The translations under genes and the position numbers were made by a program. 64,000 nt of DNA from SIG565 sp964607025 (GTDB lineage Bacteria > Bacillota > Clostridia > Oscillospirales > Acutalibacteraceae). A model generated the notes under the pieces. It made no database searches and was not told the origin of the DNA. It saw only the letters and a program-made list of their open reading frames with translations. Shown here piece by piece: positions 15,033 through 24,023 of the stretch. The stretch covers positions 1 to 64,000 of the forward strand of contig CAZSIL010000008.1 of assembly GCA_964607025.1 (NCBI GenBank). Direction: 5' to 3'. Within the stretch, counting starts at the first letter, position 1. The number at the start of each line of letters is the position of its first letter.

Positions 15033-16403
15033 TTGAAATATTGTTTGGCTATTGATATAGGCGCTTCAAGTGGCAGACACATATTAGGTTGGCTTGAAAA
15101 TGGTATTTTAAAGCAGCAAGAGATTTATCGTTTTGAAAATAATATAATCGAGAAGAACGGCTCGCTTGTTTGGGATATCGAGCATCTGGTGAAAGAAGTT
15201 AAAGCGGGACTACGTGTTTGCGGCGAAAAAGCCGCAATACCTGATACGGTTGCGATTGATACTTGGGGTGTAGATTACGTTCTTTTGGATGAGAATAAGC
15301 AGGAAATTATGCCTGTGTTTTCTTATAGGGATAGCCGCACGAACGGTATACCCGAAGAAATAGATAAAATTATTCCCCGCGAAGAACTTTACAAAAGAAC
15401 GGGTATACAACCTATAAATTTCAACACGATTTATCAGCTTTACTGTGATAAGAAATCGGGCAAATTGGAAAAAGCGGCACATTTTTTGATGATGCCCGAA
15501 TATCTTTCCTATAAACTGACAGGTGTTATAAAAAATGAATACACAAACGCTACAACTGGGGCAACAGTTAATGCAAATACACGTGAACGCGATGCGGAAC
15601 TTTTAAATCTTTTAGGCATAAAAACTGATATTTTCACAAAATTATCGCTGCCTACAGAGGTTGTGGGAAGTTTAAGCGAAGAGGTAAAGCGCGAAGTCGG
15701 TTTTGACACTACCGTCATTTTCTGTCCGTCGCATGATACAGCGTCGGCTGTAGCAGCGTGTCCCGTAGGGGATAACGGCGTTTATATTTCTTCGGGCACG
15801 TGGAGTCTTATAGGTACTGAAAATAAAGAGCCGATTTTAACGGTGGATGCATTAGACGGCGGCTTTACAAACGAAGGCGGTATTAATCATCGTTATCGTT
15901 TCCTTGAAAACATTATGGGTATGTGGTTGTTCCAGAACATAAGAAGAAACCTTGATAAAAAGTATAGCTATGATGAGATGATGAATATGGCTATGGAAAG
16001 CGATTTTAAGGAGTTAATCAACCCCAATGCATCCGAATTTACGGCTCCCGAAAACATGATAACCGCTATAAGAAATTATCTTGGAAAACCAGAACTGCCG
16101 ATAGGCGATGTGTTAAGCTCGGTTTACCATTCCCTTGCAAACTCATACAACGAGGCGGTTAAAATCATTGAAAAAGTCAGCGGCAAACAGGTTGATTTAA
16201 TTAATATTATCGGCGGCGGCAGCAAGGATAGTTATCTAAACAAACTTACCAAAGAATATACGGGCAAGCGTGTACTTGCAGGTCCTACCGAGGCGACGGC
16301 TATAGGTAATCTTATAGCGCAGTTTATGTACCTTGATAGTGAGTTTACGCTTGAAAAAGCAAGAGAAACTGTAAAAAAATCATTTAGCATCAAGGAGATA
16401 TGA
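15033..16403 (+). CDS. rhaB: Rhamnulokinase
   Basis: A 456-residue FGGY-family sugar kinase that phosphorylates L-rhamnulose at O1, step two of rhamnose breakdown. AIDIGASSGRH at the N-terminus is the phosphate-binding loop typical of RhaB; IDTWGVDY (near 73), the CPSHDTASAV segment (near 230) and GGGSKDSYLN (near 391) are the family's ATP and substrate motifs. The start is a TTG at 15,033 behind GGGGG; no ATG fits the N-terminal motif. The length is close to the family norm (470-490). It is the first gene of a tight rhaB-rhaA-rhaD operon. Confidence 0.92.
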   Translation: MKYCLAIDIGASSGRHILGWLENGILKQQEIYRFENNIIEKNGSLVWDIEHLVKEVKAGLRVCGEKAAIPDTVAIDTWGVDYVLLDENKQEIMPVFSYRDSRTNGIPEEIDKIIPREELYKRTGIQPINFNTIYQLYCDKKSGKLEKAAHFLMMPEYLSYKLTGVIKNEYTNATTGATVNANTRERDAELLNLLGIKTDIFTKLSLPTEVVGSLSEEVKREVGFDTTVIFCPSHDTASAVAACPVGDNGVYISSGTWSLIGTENKEPILTVDALDGGFTNEGGINHRYRFLENIMGMWLFQNIRRNLDKKYSYDEMMNMAMESDFKELINPNASEFTAPENMITAIRNYLGKPELPIGDVLSSVYHSLANSYNEAVKIIEKVSGKQVDLINIIGGGSKDSYLNKLTKEYTGKRVLAGPTEATAIGNLIAQFMYLDSEFTLEKARETVKKSFSIKEI

Positions 16404-16404
16404 A

Positions 16405-17661
16405 ATGAGTAGATATTTAGAAGCTAAAGAAATGTATGCTAAAATCGGCGTTGATACCGATAAGGCGATAAAGAAACTGATGCAGGTTCCCGTAGCATTA
16501 CATTGTTGGCAGGGCGATGACGTTAGGGGATTTGACCAAAAGGTTGATTCACTTAGCGGTGGCATACAAACGACGGGAAATTACCCCGGTCGCGCAAGAA
16601 CCCCTGAAGAGCTTATGGCGGATATAGATATGGTGCTAAAGCTTTGTCCAGGAACCAAAAAGCTCAACCTACACGCCTGCTACGCCATCTTCGATGACCA
16701 AAATGGCGGATGGGTAGACAGAGATAAAATTGAGCCCAAACACTTTAAACGGTGGGTAGATTTCTGCAAAGCGAGAAATCTTGGCTGTGATTTTAATCCA
16801 ACGTTTTTCTCGCACCCGAAATGTGACCCGTTAACCCTTTCAAGTCCAAATGAAGAGACACGCAAGTTCTGGATCGAACACGGTAAAGCGTGTATAAGAA
16901 TCTCACAGTACTTAGCCGAAGAATTAGGTCAGCCGTGTGTTATGAATATATGGACGGGTGACGGCTTTAAGGATATTCCTGCCGATAGGATGGGACCGCG
17001 TGTAAGATATAAGGAATCGATTGATGAAATTTTGTCAGAACCGTTTGATTTTAACAAGGTTAAGCCCTGTGTTGAATCTAAAGTGTTCGGTATCGGTGTT
17101 GAGGCATATACGGTAGGCAGTGCGGAATTTTCACTGTCCTACGCAGCCGAAAACAAGGATAAGTGTATACCGCTTATGGATAACGGGCATTATCATCCGA
17201 CAGAGGTGGTTTCGGATAAGATTCCGGCTCTTCTTGCGTTCTTCCCTGAAATCGCGCTACATATAACAAGACCTATCCGTTGGGATTCCGACCATGTTGT
17301 GCTTTTAGATGATGAAACAAGAGAAATCTGCAAAGAAATAGTGCGCTGCGGCGGACTTGATAGCAGAGTTAAAATAGCACTCGATTATTTTGATGCCTCC
17401 ATAAACAGAATCTCGGCTTGGACAGTGGGCTTTAGAAATGTTCAAAAGGCATTGCTTATGGCATTGCTTTCTCCCGATATGACTGAGCTGCAAAACAGTA
17501 ATAATTGGACAGAGATTATGGTAAAGGCAGAGGAACTCAAAACGATGCCCTTTGGCGACGTTTGGGATGAATACTGTAAACAGTGCGGCGTAGCCCTCGA
17601 CGGCGAGTGGTTTAGCGTTGTAAAAATTTATGAAAATGAAGTCTTAGCAAAGAGAAGGTAA
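16405..17661 (+). CDS. rhaA: L-rhamnose isomerase
   Basis: A 418-residue isomerase converting L-rhamnose to L-rhamnulose, the first step of the pathway. The length and sequence match RhaA: VALHCWQGDDVRGF near residue 30, LNLHACYAIF near 88, FNPTFFSHPKCD near 129, MNIWTGDGFKDIPADR near 172 and LMDNGHYHPTE near 251, which together supply the divalent-metal and substrate ligands. The ATG lies one base after the rhaB stop region and AAGGAGAT precedes it. Translational coupling with rhaB is likely. Confidence 0.96.
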   Translation: MSRYLEAKEMYAKIGVDTDKAIKKLMQVPVALHCWQGDDVRGFDQKVDSLSGGIQTTGNYPGRARTPEELMADIDMVLKLCPGTKKLNLHACYAIFDDQNGGWVDRDKIEPKHFKRWVDFCKARNLGCDFNPTFFSHPKCDPLTLSSPNEETRKFWIEHGKACIRISQYLAEELGQPCVMNIWTGDGFKDIPADRMGPRVRYKESIDEILSEPFDFNKVKPCVESKVFGIGVEAYTVGSAEFSLSYAAENKDKCIPLMDNGHYHPTEVVSDKIPALLAFFPEIALHITRPIRWDSDHVVLLDDETREICKEIVRCGGLDSRVKIALDYFDASINRISAWTVGFRNVQKALLMALLSPDMTELQNSNNWTEIMVKAEELKTMPFGDVWDEYCKQCGVALDGEWFSVVKIYENEVLAKRR

Positions 17662-17666
17662 TTTTA

Positions 17667-18485
17667 ATGAAAAATATTATGACAGCTCCGTTTGTGGAGG
17701 ATATGAAAGAGGCAACCGCTAATATGTACCGTCAAGGATGGGATGAGAGAAACGGCGGAAATATCAGCTATATGCTCGAAGAAGAGCAGGTTGCAGAGTA
17801 TCTTGACCTTAACAACGTAATTCGTACCATCCCAATCGGTTTTAATGCAACCGAGCTTATAGGAAAAATATTTATAGTTACGGGAACGGGCAAGTATTTT
17901 AAAAATATTGAGAACGACCCCGAAACCAACCTCGGTATCATCCGCATAGCAGAGGATGGCGAAACAGCCGAGCTTCTTTGGGGTTATAAGGATGGCGGAA
18001 AATTCACAAGCGAACTGCCTGCCCACTTAATGAGCCATATGGCGCGCCTTAAAATTGACCCGAAAAACAGAATTGTTATGCATGCTCACCCCACATACAC
18101 ACTTGCTATGACACACGTTCATGATCTTGATGATAAAAAGTTCACCCGCACAATTTGGGGAATGTGCACCGAGTGTATTATTGTTTTTCCCGATGGCATC
18201 GGCGTACTTTCTTGGATGGTTTGCGGCAATAACGAAATAGGTATTGCAACCGCCGAAAAGATGAAGGAATACCGCCTTGTAGTTTGGGGAGGTCACGGTA
18301 TTTACGGCGTGGGTAGAGATATGGACGAAACGTTCGGTCTTATAGAAACGGTTGAAAAGGCGGCACAACTTTATATGATTATAGCCCACCTGCCGCAAAT
18401 AAATACTATTAGCGATGAAGAACTGAAGGCGGTTACCGAATCGTTCGGAATCAACTATAGAAAAGATTTTCTTGATATAGAGTAA
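17667..18485 (+). CDS. rhaD: Rhamnulose-1-phosphate aldolase
   Basis: A 272-residue class II aldolase that splits L-rhamnulose-1-phosphate into dihydroxyacetone phosphate and L-lactaldehyde. GWDERNGGNISYML near residue 28, VTGTGKYF near 72, MHAHPTYTLAMTH near 132 (His-x-His zinc ligands) and WGGHGIYGVGRDMDETF near 208 (third His) are visible. It starts 5 bases after the rhaA stop. Together with rhaB and rhaA it completes the phosphorylating pathway; no lactaldehyde reductase, transporter or rhamnose regulator gene is seen beside it. Confidence 0.95.
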   Translation: MKNIMTAPFVEDMKEATANMYRQGWDERNGGNISYMLEEEQVAEYLDLNNVIRTIPIGFNATELIGKIFIVTGTGKYFKNIENDPETNLGIIRIAEDGETAELLWGYKDGGKFTSELPAHLMSHMARLKIDPKNRIVMHAHPTYTLAMTHVHDLDDKKFTRTIWGMCTECIIVFPDGIGVLSWMVCGNNEIGIATAEKMKEYRLVVWGGHGIYGVGRDMDETFGLIETVEKAAQLYMIIAHLPQINTISDEELKAVTESFGINYRKDFLDIE

Positions 18486-18499
18486 TTTATTGTGTATTA

Positions 18500-18540
18500 A
18501 AAAACCAAAACCCTGTTTTAAAAACAGGGTTTTGGTTTTC
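18500..18540 (+). terminator. Terminator of the rhamnose operon
   Basis: A long stem AAAACCAAAACCCTGTTTT / AAAACAGGGTTTTGGTTTT with a short loop and T-rich tail. Confidence 0.92.
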
Positions 18541-18613
18541 GTAATACAAAGCAAAAAGTGTTATAAGAAAAAATAATTATTTGTGTTGTCGTTGTTAATT
18601 TAAATGAAAAACA

Positions 18614-18642
18614 TTGCAAAATGCGAAAAAAGATGGTATAAT
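18614..18642 (+). promoter_or_regulatory. Promoter of the TRAP-TAXI genes
   Basis: -35 TTGCAA (18,614-18,619), 17-base spacer, -10 TATAAT (18,637-18,642). Confidence 0.65.
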
Positions 18643-18674
18643 ACTTGGGAATATTATATTAAAGGAGAAAAATT

Positions 18675-19628
18675 ATGAAAAAAATTATTGCATTAGTGTT
18701 AGCAATGGCTCTTGCTTTCACACTCGTAGCTTGCGGTGGTGCAGGTAGCACTACTATGACAATGGGTACAGGCGGCACTGCCGGTACATATTACGGATAC
18801 GGTGGTGTTCTCGGGAATCAGATTAAATCTGCTACAGGTATCACAGTAAATGTTGTTTCAACCGATGGCTCAAAAGCCAATATTCTCGGTATTGATGCTG
18901 GTAACTATCAGTTAGGCACCGTTCAGTCTGATGTTATGGATTATGGTTGGAACGGACTTCGCACATTTGAAAAGGAAGGTAAAATTGATTCCTTCCGTGT
19001 AGTTGGCGGCCTTTATGCAGAGGCGGTTCAGCTCGTAACAATGAATCCTGAAATCAAAACGGTTGCAGATCTCCGCGGTAAAAAGGTTTCTATCGGTGCT
19101 GCAGGTTCGGGCGTTTACTTCAACGCGATAGACGTTCTTACTGCAGCAGGACTCAGCGAAACAGATATCGTTCCCCAGTACCAGTCTTTTGCTGATTCTG
19201 CCGATGCTTTGAAGGATGGCAAAATTGATGCCGCATTTATCGTTGCAGGCGCACCCACACCCGCTATTCAGGAGCTTTCCGCAACTTCTACAGTATATCT
19301 TATCCCGATTGACGGAGATGTAGCCAAAAAGGTAATGGAAGCATCGCCTTTCTATGCTACTTATAAAATTCCTGCAAATACTTACAGTGGACAAACGGCT
19401 GACGTGACAACCGTTACCATCAAAGCAACCCTTATTGTAAGCGCATCAGCCAGCGAAACTGACGTTTACAATCTTACAAAAGCAATCTTCGATAACAAAG
19501 ATTCGATCACTCACGCAAAAGCGGCTGAGTTATCGATTGAAAATGCCACTGACGGTATGACCGTTCCTTTCCACAAAGGTGCGGCTAAATACTTTGCCGA
19601 GAAGGGCGTTACAGTAGAGGCCAAATAG
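18675..19628 (+). CDS. TAXI-family TRAP transporter substrate-binding lipoprotein
   Basis: A 317-residue extracellular receptor. The type II signal MKKIIALVLAMALAFTLVAC ends in lipobox L-V-A-C, so it is membrane-tethered. The mature part has the TAXI hallmark TMGTGGTAGTYYGYGGVLG near residue 29 and later QLGTVQSDVMDY and VSIGAAGSGVYF. TAXI receptors bind small carboxylates or amino acids such as glutamate and hand them to a fused TRAP permease, encoded next. It lies just after the rhamnose operon but has its own promoter, so a link to rhamnose is not established. Confidence 0.92.
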   Translation: MKKIIALVLAMALAFTLVACGGAGSTTMTMGTGGTAGTYYGYGGVLGNQIKSATGITVNVVSTDGSKANILGIDAGNYQLGTVQSDVMDYGWNGLRTFEKEGKIDSFRVVGGLYAEAVQLVTMNPEIKTVADLRGKKVSIGAAGSGVYFNAIDVLTAAGLSETDIVPQYQSFADSADALKDGKIDAAFIVAGAPTPAIQELSATSTVYLIPIDGDVAKKVMEASPFYATYKIPANTYSGQTADVTTVTIKATLIVSASASETDVYNLTKAIFDNKDSITHAKAAELSIENATDGMTVPFHKGAAKYFAEKGVTVEAK

Positions 19629-19648
19629 TTTAAATTAAGTTTATCTTA

Positions 19649-19681
19649 TTGGCTGCAGTGAAATTATCTGCAGCCAATTTT
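19649..19681 (+). terminator. Attenuator between TAXI receptor and permease genes
   Basis: A perfect 10-bp stem TTGGCTGCAG / CTGCAGCCAA with an 8-9-base loop, followed by TTTTC. It probably lowers permease transcript relative to receptor. Confidence 0.7.
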
Positions 19682-19705
19682 CATATTTTTAGCAAGGAGG
19701 ATTCT

Positions 19706-21649
19706 ATGGCTTTTTTAAAGAAAAAGAAGGTAACCGAAGAAGCGCCGATGGACTTGGATTCGGTTATGAAAAAATTCGACCGTGAATCCAACACGCGACT
19801 GTGGGAAGGCACTCCGAAACTTATAGTAAACTGTGTCTTGGCAACCTTCTCACTGTTTTGCATTTACGTAACGCTTTTTGCCACTTGGCTTGACGAAATA
19901 CGTCTTACGTCGTTTATGGCATTTATTATGTTTATCGGCTTTTTGGTGTTTCCCGCCAAAAAAGGCGCACAAAAGGTAAACTTTATGCCGTGGTATGATG
20001 TTATTCTTATGGTTGCAGGTACCGGCTCGTTTTTGTATTACACCTTTAATGCGCTGGAAATTGTGGCTCGTTACAAGATTACGACAATAGAAGTTGTAAT
20101 TGGCATTGTTGGTATTTTGTGCCTTGCCGAGCTTTGCAGAAGAAGTGTTGGTTTACCGATTTTATGCGTTGCAGGTGCATTGGTTGTTTATGCTCTTGTG
20201 TGGGGGTCTACAAACCCTAGTATATTGGCGCGAATCACCGAAAACGTGCGTGTGTTGTTCTATTCAAAAGAAGGTATTCTCTCAACCCCCATCAACGTTT
20301 GCTCAAAATATATAGTAATGTTTATTATTTTCGGTGCGTTTTTGGAGCGTACGGGAATCGCTGATTTCTTCATAAAAATTGCAAATGCACTTGTAGGTCG
20401 CTTTTCGGGTGGTCCCGCAAAGGTTGCGGTTGTAGCGAGTGCGCTTGAAGGTATGGTATCGGGCTCATCGGTTGCAAACACCGTGGGTTCGGGTGCGGTC
20501 ACTATACCGCTTATGAAAAGAACGGGCTATAAACCCGAGTTTGCCGCCGCTGCAGAAGCATCGGCTTCAACCGGCGGACAAATAATGCCGCCGATTATGG
20601 GCGCCGCTGCCTTCCTTATGGCAGAAACGGTTGGCGTGCCTTATTCAAACATAGTTGTTAAGGCAATTTTACCCGCAGTTCTTTATTTTGCAGGTGTATT
20701 TATTACTGTGCATTTGGAGGCCAAAAAAGAGGGACTCAGAGGACTTACGCGTGATGAAATTCCGCGCCTAAAACCGTTACTCAAACAAACGTATTTACTC
20801 TTACCGCTTATTTTGCTTATCTATCTTGTAGGTACAAGCACGCGCTCTATCGCTTATGCGGCGGCAATAGCTATCGTTGTTGCAATAGTGGTTAGTATGT
20901 TCAAAAAAGAAACCCGTATGACACCTATGAAACTGCTTGAAGCATTAGCGGCAGGCGGACAGGGTATGATTACCGTGGCAGCCGCTTGCGGTGTTGCAGG
21001 GATAGTTGCCGGTATTATCGGCGTTACGGGACTTGCATATATGCTCTTTAACGGTATAGTTACCTTAGCTGGCAATCAGGTTATTATTGCCTTGTTCCTT
21101 ACAATGCTTTGCTGTATTGTGCTCGGTATGGGTGTTCCCACAACCGCAAACTACTGCATTATGGCAGCAACCTGTGCGCCGATATTGGTTCAGATGGGCG
21201 TTCCGATGATAGCCGCACATTTCTTTGTTTTCTATTTCGGTATCGTAGCGGACCTGACTCCGCCCGTAGCGTTGGCGGCTTATGCGGGTGCGGCAATCGC
21301 GGGTGCGAACCCGATGAAAACGGCGTTTACTGCCACAAAACTTGCTATCGGCGCATTTATAGTGCCGTATGTATTCGCTCTTAACCCCGCAATGCTGTTT
21401 ATTGACACATCCGCGTGGGAAGTAATCCTCATTTGTATCACTTCGTTTGTTGGTATATTTGCGGTATCAGCCGCGCTCGAAGGTTATTTCTTACATAATA
21501 TGCGTTGGTATGAAAGAATAGTAAGCGTCGCAGGCGGACTGTTGCTTATATATCCGGGTATTGTAACCGATGTCATAGGATTAGGTCTGGTAGTTGCAGT
21601 GTTAGCAGTTCAATTACTGACCAAAAAGAAAACAGTTTTAAAGGTATAG
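19706..21649 (+). CDS. TRAP transporter permease, fused 4TM/12TM type
   Basis: A 647-residue membrane protein combining the small DctQ-like and large DctM-like TRAP subunits. After a charged cytoplasmic N-terminus (1-45) come many hydrophobic helices. The large-subunit core motifs are clear: EGMVSGSSVANTVGSGAVTIPLMK near 250, ASASTGGQIMPPIMGAAAF near 288, and GMGVPTTANYCIMAATCAP near 475. Ion-coupled uptake of the ligand delivered by the TAXI receptor is expected. The ATG at 19,706 behind GCAAGGAGG is chosen over the longer frame from 19,649, which reads through the attenuator hairpin. Confidence 0.93.
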   Translation: MAFLKKKKVTEEAPMDLDSVMKKFDRESNTRLWEGTPKLIVNCVLATFSLFCIYVTLFATWLDEIRLTSFMAFIMFIGFLVFPAKKGAQKVNFMPWYDVILMVAGTGSFLYYTFNALEIVARYKITTIEVVIGIVGILCLAELCRRSVGLPILCVAGALVVYALVWGSTNPSILARITENVRVLFYSKEGILSTPINVCSKYIVMFIIFGAFLERTGIADFFIKIANALVGRFSGGPAKVAVVASALEGMVSGSSVANTVGSGAVTIPLMKRTGYKPEFAAAAEASASTGGQIMPPIMGAAAFLMAETVGVPYSNIVVKAILPAVLYFAGVFITVHLEAKKEGLRGLTRDEIPRLKPLLKQTYLLLPLILLIYLVGTSTRSIAYAAAIAIVVAIVVSMFKKETRMTPMKLLEALAAGGQGMITVAAACGVAGIVAGIIGVTGLAYMLFNGIVTLAGNQVIIALFLTMLCCIVLGMGVPTTANYCIMAATCAPILVQMGVPMIAAHFFVFYFGIVADLTPPVALAAYAGAAIAGANPMKTAFTATKLAIGAFIVPYVFALNPAMLFIDTSAWEVILICITSFVGIFAVSAALEGYFLHNMRWYERIVSVAGGLLLIYPGIVTDVIGLGLVVAVLAVQLLTKKKTVLKV

Positions 21650-21658
21650 AAAAATTTT

Positions 21659-21686
21659 AACCGCGAGAATTCTCGCGGTTTTATTT
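21659..21686 (+). terminator. Terminator after the TRAP permease gene
   Basis: AACCGCGAGA / TCTCGCGGTT with a minimal AT loop, then TTATTTT. Confidence 0.88.
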
Positions 21687-21690
21687 TGCG

Positions 21691-21719
21691 TTGTAAACTG
21701 AAAAAGAATGTGTTATTAT
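21691..21719 (+). promoter_or_regulatory. Promoter of the YdcF-family gene
   Basis: -35 TTGTAA (21,691-21,696), 17-base spacer, -10 TATTAT (21,714-21,719), only 15 bases before the ATG, so the leader is very short. Confidence 0.5.
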
Positions 21720-21734
21720 TATTTTGGTGGTTTT

Positions 21735-22478
21735 ATGAATATAGTTATAAGAATAATTATTTTAATAATAGGTGCCGCTATCACGATAAACGGCATAGGC
21801 ATATCCTTGGTTTCGAACTTTAATGCAGGTATAGTGCTGACTTTTTTGCTTGGCTTTTTGCTCTTAACTATAGGCGCCTTGCCAAGCTCTGTTTTACAAA
21901 AAATACCCGCATTTGTGTTTTGGGTACTCGGTATTGGTTTTGCAGTGGTTATCGCGTTTGTTGGATTTTTGCTTATATTCGGCTCATCTGATAACGCAAC
22001 TCACAAGGAAGACGCCGTTATAGTACTCGGCGCCGCAGTGCATGGCGATAAGCCCAGCGCCGCACTTGCCGACCGACTTGACACCGCAGTAAAATATTAC
22101 GAGCAAAACCAAAATGCCGTAATAGTTGTAACTGGCGGTAAAGGTATGCAGGAAAATATAACCGAAGCCGCGGCGATGGAAAAGTATCTCATAAATCGTG
22201 GTGTGCCAAGAGAAAAAATTATAAAAGAAGAAAAAGCCACAAATACTTTTGAAAACTTTGTGTATTCTAAAGAAATACTTGATGAAATTTTTGAAAAAGA
22301 GTATACGGTAGCATATATAACAAATGAGTATCACGTTTTTCGTGCGGGCTGTATTGCGAGGACCGAGGGGCTTGAAAAGATAACACATAAACATAGTTCA
22401 ACCAGATGGCATTCGTTGGTGCCGGGAACTCTCAGAGAATGCCTTGGTGTGATAAAATATTGGGTGCTTAAAAAATAA
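21735..22478 (+). CDS. YdcF/ElyC-family DUF218 membrane protein
   Basis: A 247-residue protein with three hydrophobic helices in the first 80 residues, followed by a DUF218 domain (about 85-235). The DUF218 markers are AVIVLGAAVHGDKPSAALADRL, VVTGGKG, EAAAMEKYLINRGVP and a late TNEYHVFRAG. Related proteins (SanA, ElyC, YdcF) act in envelope integrity and undecaprenyl carrier metabolism; no precise reaction can be given. The ATG at 21,735 has GGTGG before it. It is followed by a possible 32-residue frame and another membrane protein gene on the same strand. Confidence 0.82.
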   Translation: MNIVIRIIILIIGAAITINGIGISLVSNFNAGIVLTFLLGFLLLTIGALPSSVLQKIPAFVFWVLGIGFAVVIAFVGFLLIFGSSDNATHKEDAVIVLGAAVHGDKPSAALADRLDTAVKYYEQNQNAVIVVTGGKGMQENITEAAAMEKYLINRGVPREKIIKEEKATNTFENFVYSKEILDEIFEKEYTVAYITNEYHVFRAGCIARTEGLEKITHKHSSTRWHSLVPGTLRECLGVIKYWVLKK

Positions 22479-22541
22479 TGGAGAAATATGTGTTTTGAAG
22501 ATTTAGCAAAGCCAATAGAAAATTTTGAAAGCTTAAAAGAG

Positions 22542-22570
22542 TTGACACGAAAAACATTGATTTGTATAAT
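22542..22570 (+). promoter_or_regulatory. Consensus promoter of the 191-aa membrane protein gene
   Basis: -35 TTGACA (22,542-22,547), 17-base spacer, -10 TATAAT (22,565-22,570), 27 bases before the ATG. Confidence 0.85.
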
Positions 22571-22597
22571 TAGATTAAAGGTATAGGGGGATTTGAA

Positions 22598-23173
22598 ATG
22601 GAAAACTATAATGTAAAAAACGAGATAAATGATAGAGAAGAAAACGTTGTTGCAGGTACTGTCGGTGCACTGTTGTTTTCACTTGTGGGAGGTATACTCT
22701 GGTATGTGCTTTATCAGATTGGATATATCGCATCTATCAGTGGTTTTATCGGAATAATATGTGCTATGAAGGGCTATAGTTTTTTTGCAAAACGTGAAAG
22801 TAAAAAGGGAATAATTATATCAATAATCGCAGCTGTTATAGTGCTTGTAATTGCGTGGTATTTATGCCTTGCAAATGACGTATACGTAGTATATCAAGAA
22901 TGGTTCACCGCGGGCGAAGTAGATTATGCTCCCACCTTCTTTGAAGCGGTACGCGGCGCGTACGTATTTTTAGGTGAGCCCGACGTTGCAGGCAGTTATT
23001 TTGGTGATCTTGCTTTGGGACTTTTCTTCTGCGCTCTCGGTGCGATAAGCAGTATAAGAAGTGCGTTTAAAAAATTAAAAGCCGAAAAGGAAACAGCGGA
23101 AAATGAGCAAAACGCAGAAGAACCCGAACGCGCCGAATCTGTGCTTAACGGTGGCGAAAGCGGTATAAACTAA
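22598..23173 (+). CDS. Hypothetical four-helix membrane protein
   Basis: A 191-residue protein not assigned to a family. It has hydrophobic segments at about 20-40, 43-60, 70-92 and 130-148, an external-looking loop (95-128) rich in aromatic and acidic residues, and a charged Glu/Ala-rich cytoplasmic-type tail (155-191) likely to be disordered or helical. It has a consensus promoter and a GGGGG ribosome site. The HAD hydrolase gene starts 12 bases after its stop, so the two are probably co-transcribed. Confidence 0.7.
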   Translation: MENYNVKNEINDREENVVAGTVGALLFSLVGGILWYVLYQIGYIASISGFIGIICAMKGYSFFAKRESKKGIIISIIAAVIVLVIAWYLCLANDVYVVYQEWFTAGEVDYAPTFFEAVRGAYVFLGEPDVAGSYFGDLALGLFFCALGAISSIRSAFKKLKAEKETAENEQNAEEPERAESVLNGGESGIN

Positions 23174-23185
23174 AGGTGGTTTTAA

Positions 23186-23959
23186 ATGAAAGAAATAAAA
23201 GAAAAAGTCGGATTTATATGCGATATGGACGGCGTTATCTACCACGGCAACAAGGTGCTCGACGGCGTTCCAGAGTTTGTTAACTGGATGATAGACAGTG
23301 GCAAAAAATTCGTGTTTTTAACAAATAGCCCAGAAAAAACACCGCAGGAACTCAGTATGAAATTAAAGCGTATGGGGCTTAATGTTTCAGATGACCATTT
23401 TTACACAAGTGCTATGGCAACAGCGGCTTTTTTGTACAGTCAAAACAAAGACTGCACCGCATACGTTATAGGCGAAGCGGCGCTATCCAAAGCACTTTAT
23501 GACCAGGGTATTTATATGAACGACGTAAACCCCGATTACGTTGTTGTGGGCGAAACGCGTACCTACAGTTTTGAAAAGATCGAAAAGGCGATAGAACTTG
23601 TAAATAAGGGCGCCAAACTTATCGGTACCAATCCCGATATTACGGGTCCTACCGAGCGCGGCGTTGTTCCTGCTACGGGTGCTTTGATATCTCCTATTGA
23701 GATAGCAACCGGCAAAAAAGCGTATTTCATCGGCAAACCTAATCCATTTATGCTCCGCCACGGACTCAAAAAGTTAGATTGCCACAGCGAAGAAATCGCA
23801 TTTATTGGCGATAGGATGGATACCGATATAATAGCGGGAATTGAGACAAACGTTGATACGGTGCTCGTACTCAGCGGCGTTACAAGCAGAGAAGATATAG
23901 ATAAATTTCCGTACAGACCGAAGTATGTGCTTTCAGGCGTTGGTGAAATAGTAAAATAA
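23186..23959 (+). CDS. HAD-IIA family phosphatase (NagD-like)
   Basis: A 257-residue cytosolic phosphatase. The nucleophile motif FICDMDGVIYHG is at residues 9-20 (first Asp attacks the phosphate), the Thr/Ser motif II in FVFLTNSPEKTP near 45, and the Lys/Asp motifs III-IV in YFIGKPNPFMLR near 180 and IAFIGDRMDTDIIAG near 208. The cap between motifs II and III is of the C2A type, which defines the NagD/AraL/phosphoglycolate subgroup acting on nucleoside or sugar phosphates. The exact substrate is unknown. AAAGGTGG precedes the start. Confidence 0.88.
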   Translation: MKEIKEKVGFICDMDGVIYHGNKVLDGVPEFVNWMIDSGKKFVFLTNSPEKTPQELSMKLKRMGLNVSDDHFYTSAMATAAFLYSQNKDCTAYVIGEAALSKALYDQGIYMNDVNPDYVVVGETRTYSFEKIEKAIELVNKGAKLIGTNPDITGPTERGVVPATGALISPIEIATGKKAYFIGKPNPFMLRHGLKKLDCHSEEIAFIGDRMDTDIIAGIETNVDTVLVLSGVTSREDIDKFPYRPKYVLSGVGEIVK

Positions 23960-23960
23960 A

Positions 23961-23990
23961 AAAGACGGCGTAGGCCGTCTTTTTTATTTT
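23961..23990 (+). terminator. Terminator after the HAD phosphatase gene
   Basis: AAAAAGACGGC / GCCGTCTTTTT with a GTAG-type loop and T-run. Confidence 0.88.
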
Positions 23991-24022
23991 AGGGGTTAGG
24001 ATTTAGGATTTAGGATTTAGAA
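23991..24022. repeat. TTAGGAT-type repeat, site 1
   Basis: Reads AGGGGTTAGGATTTAGGATT-TAGGATTTAGAA, i.e. repeated GGATTTA heptamers. It abuts the stop codon of the minus-strand gene at 24,024. Related copies occur at 25,791 and 26,218. Confidence 0.8.
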
Positions 24023-24023
24023 A

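Noticed and set aside
18675..21649. TRAP-TAXI system as a proven rhamnose importer
   Set aside because: It has its own promoter after a strong terminator, and TAXI receptors usually bind carboxylates; adjacency alone is not enough.
22488..22586. 32-codon frame MCFEDLAKPIENF... with a GGAG ribosome site
   Set aside because: It spans the consensus promoter of the next gene and matches nothing known; too short to support without expression data.
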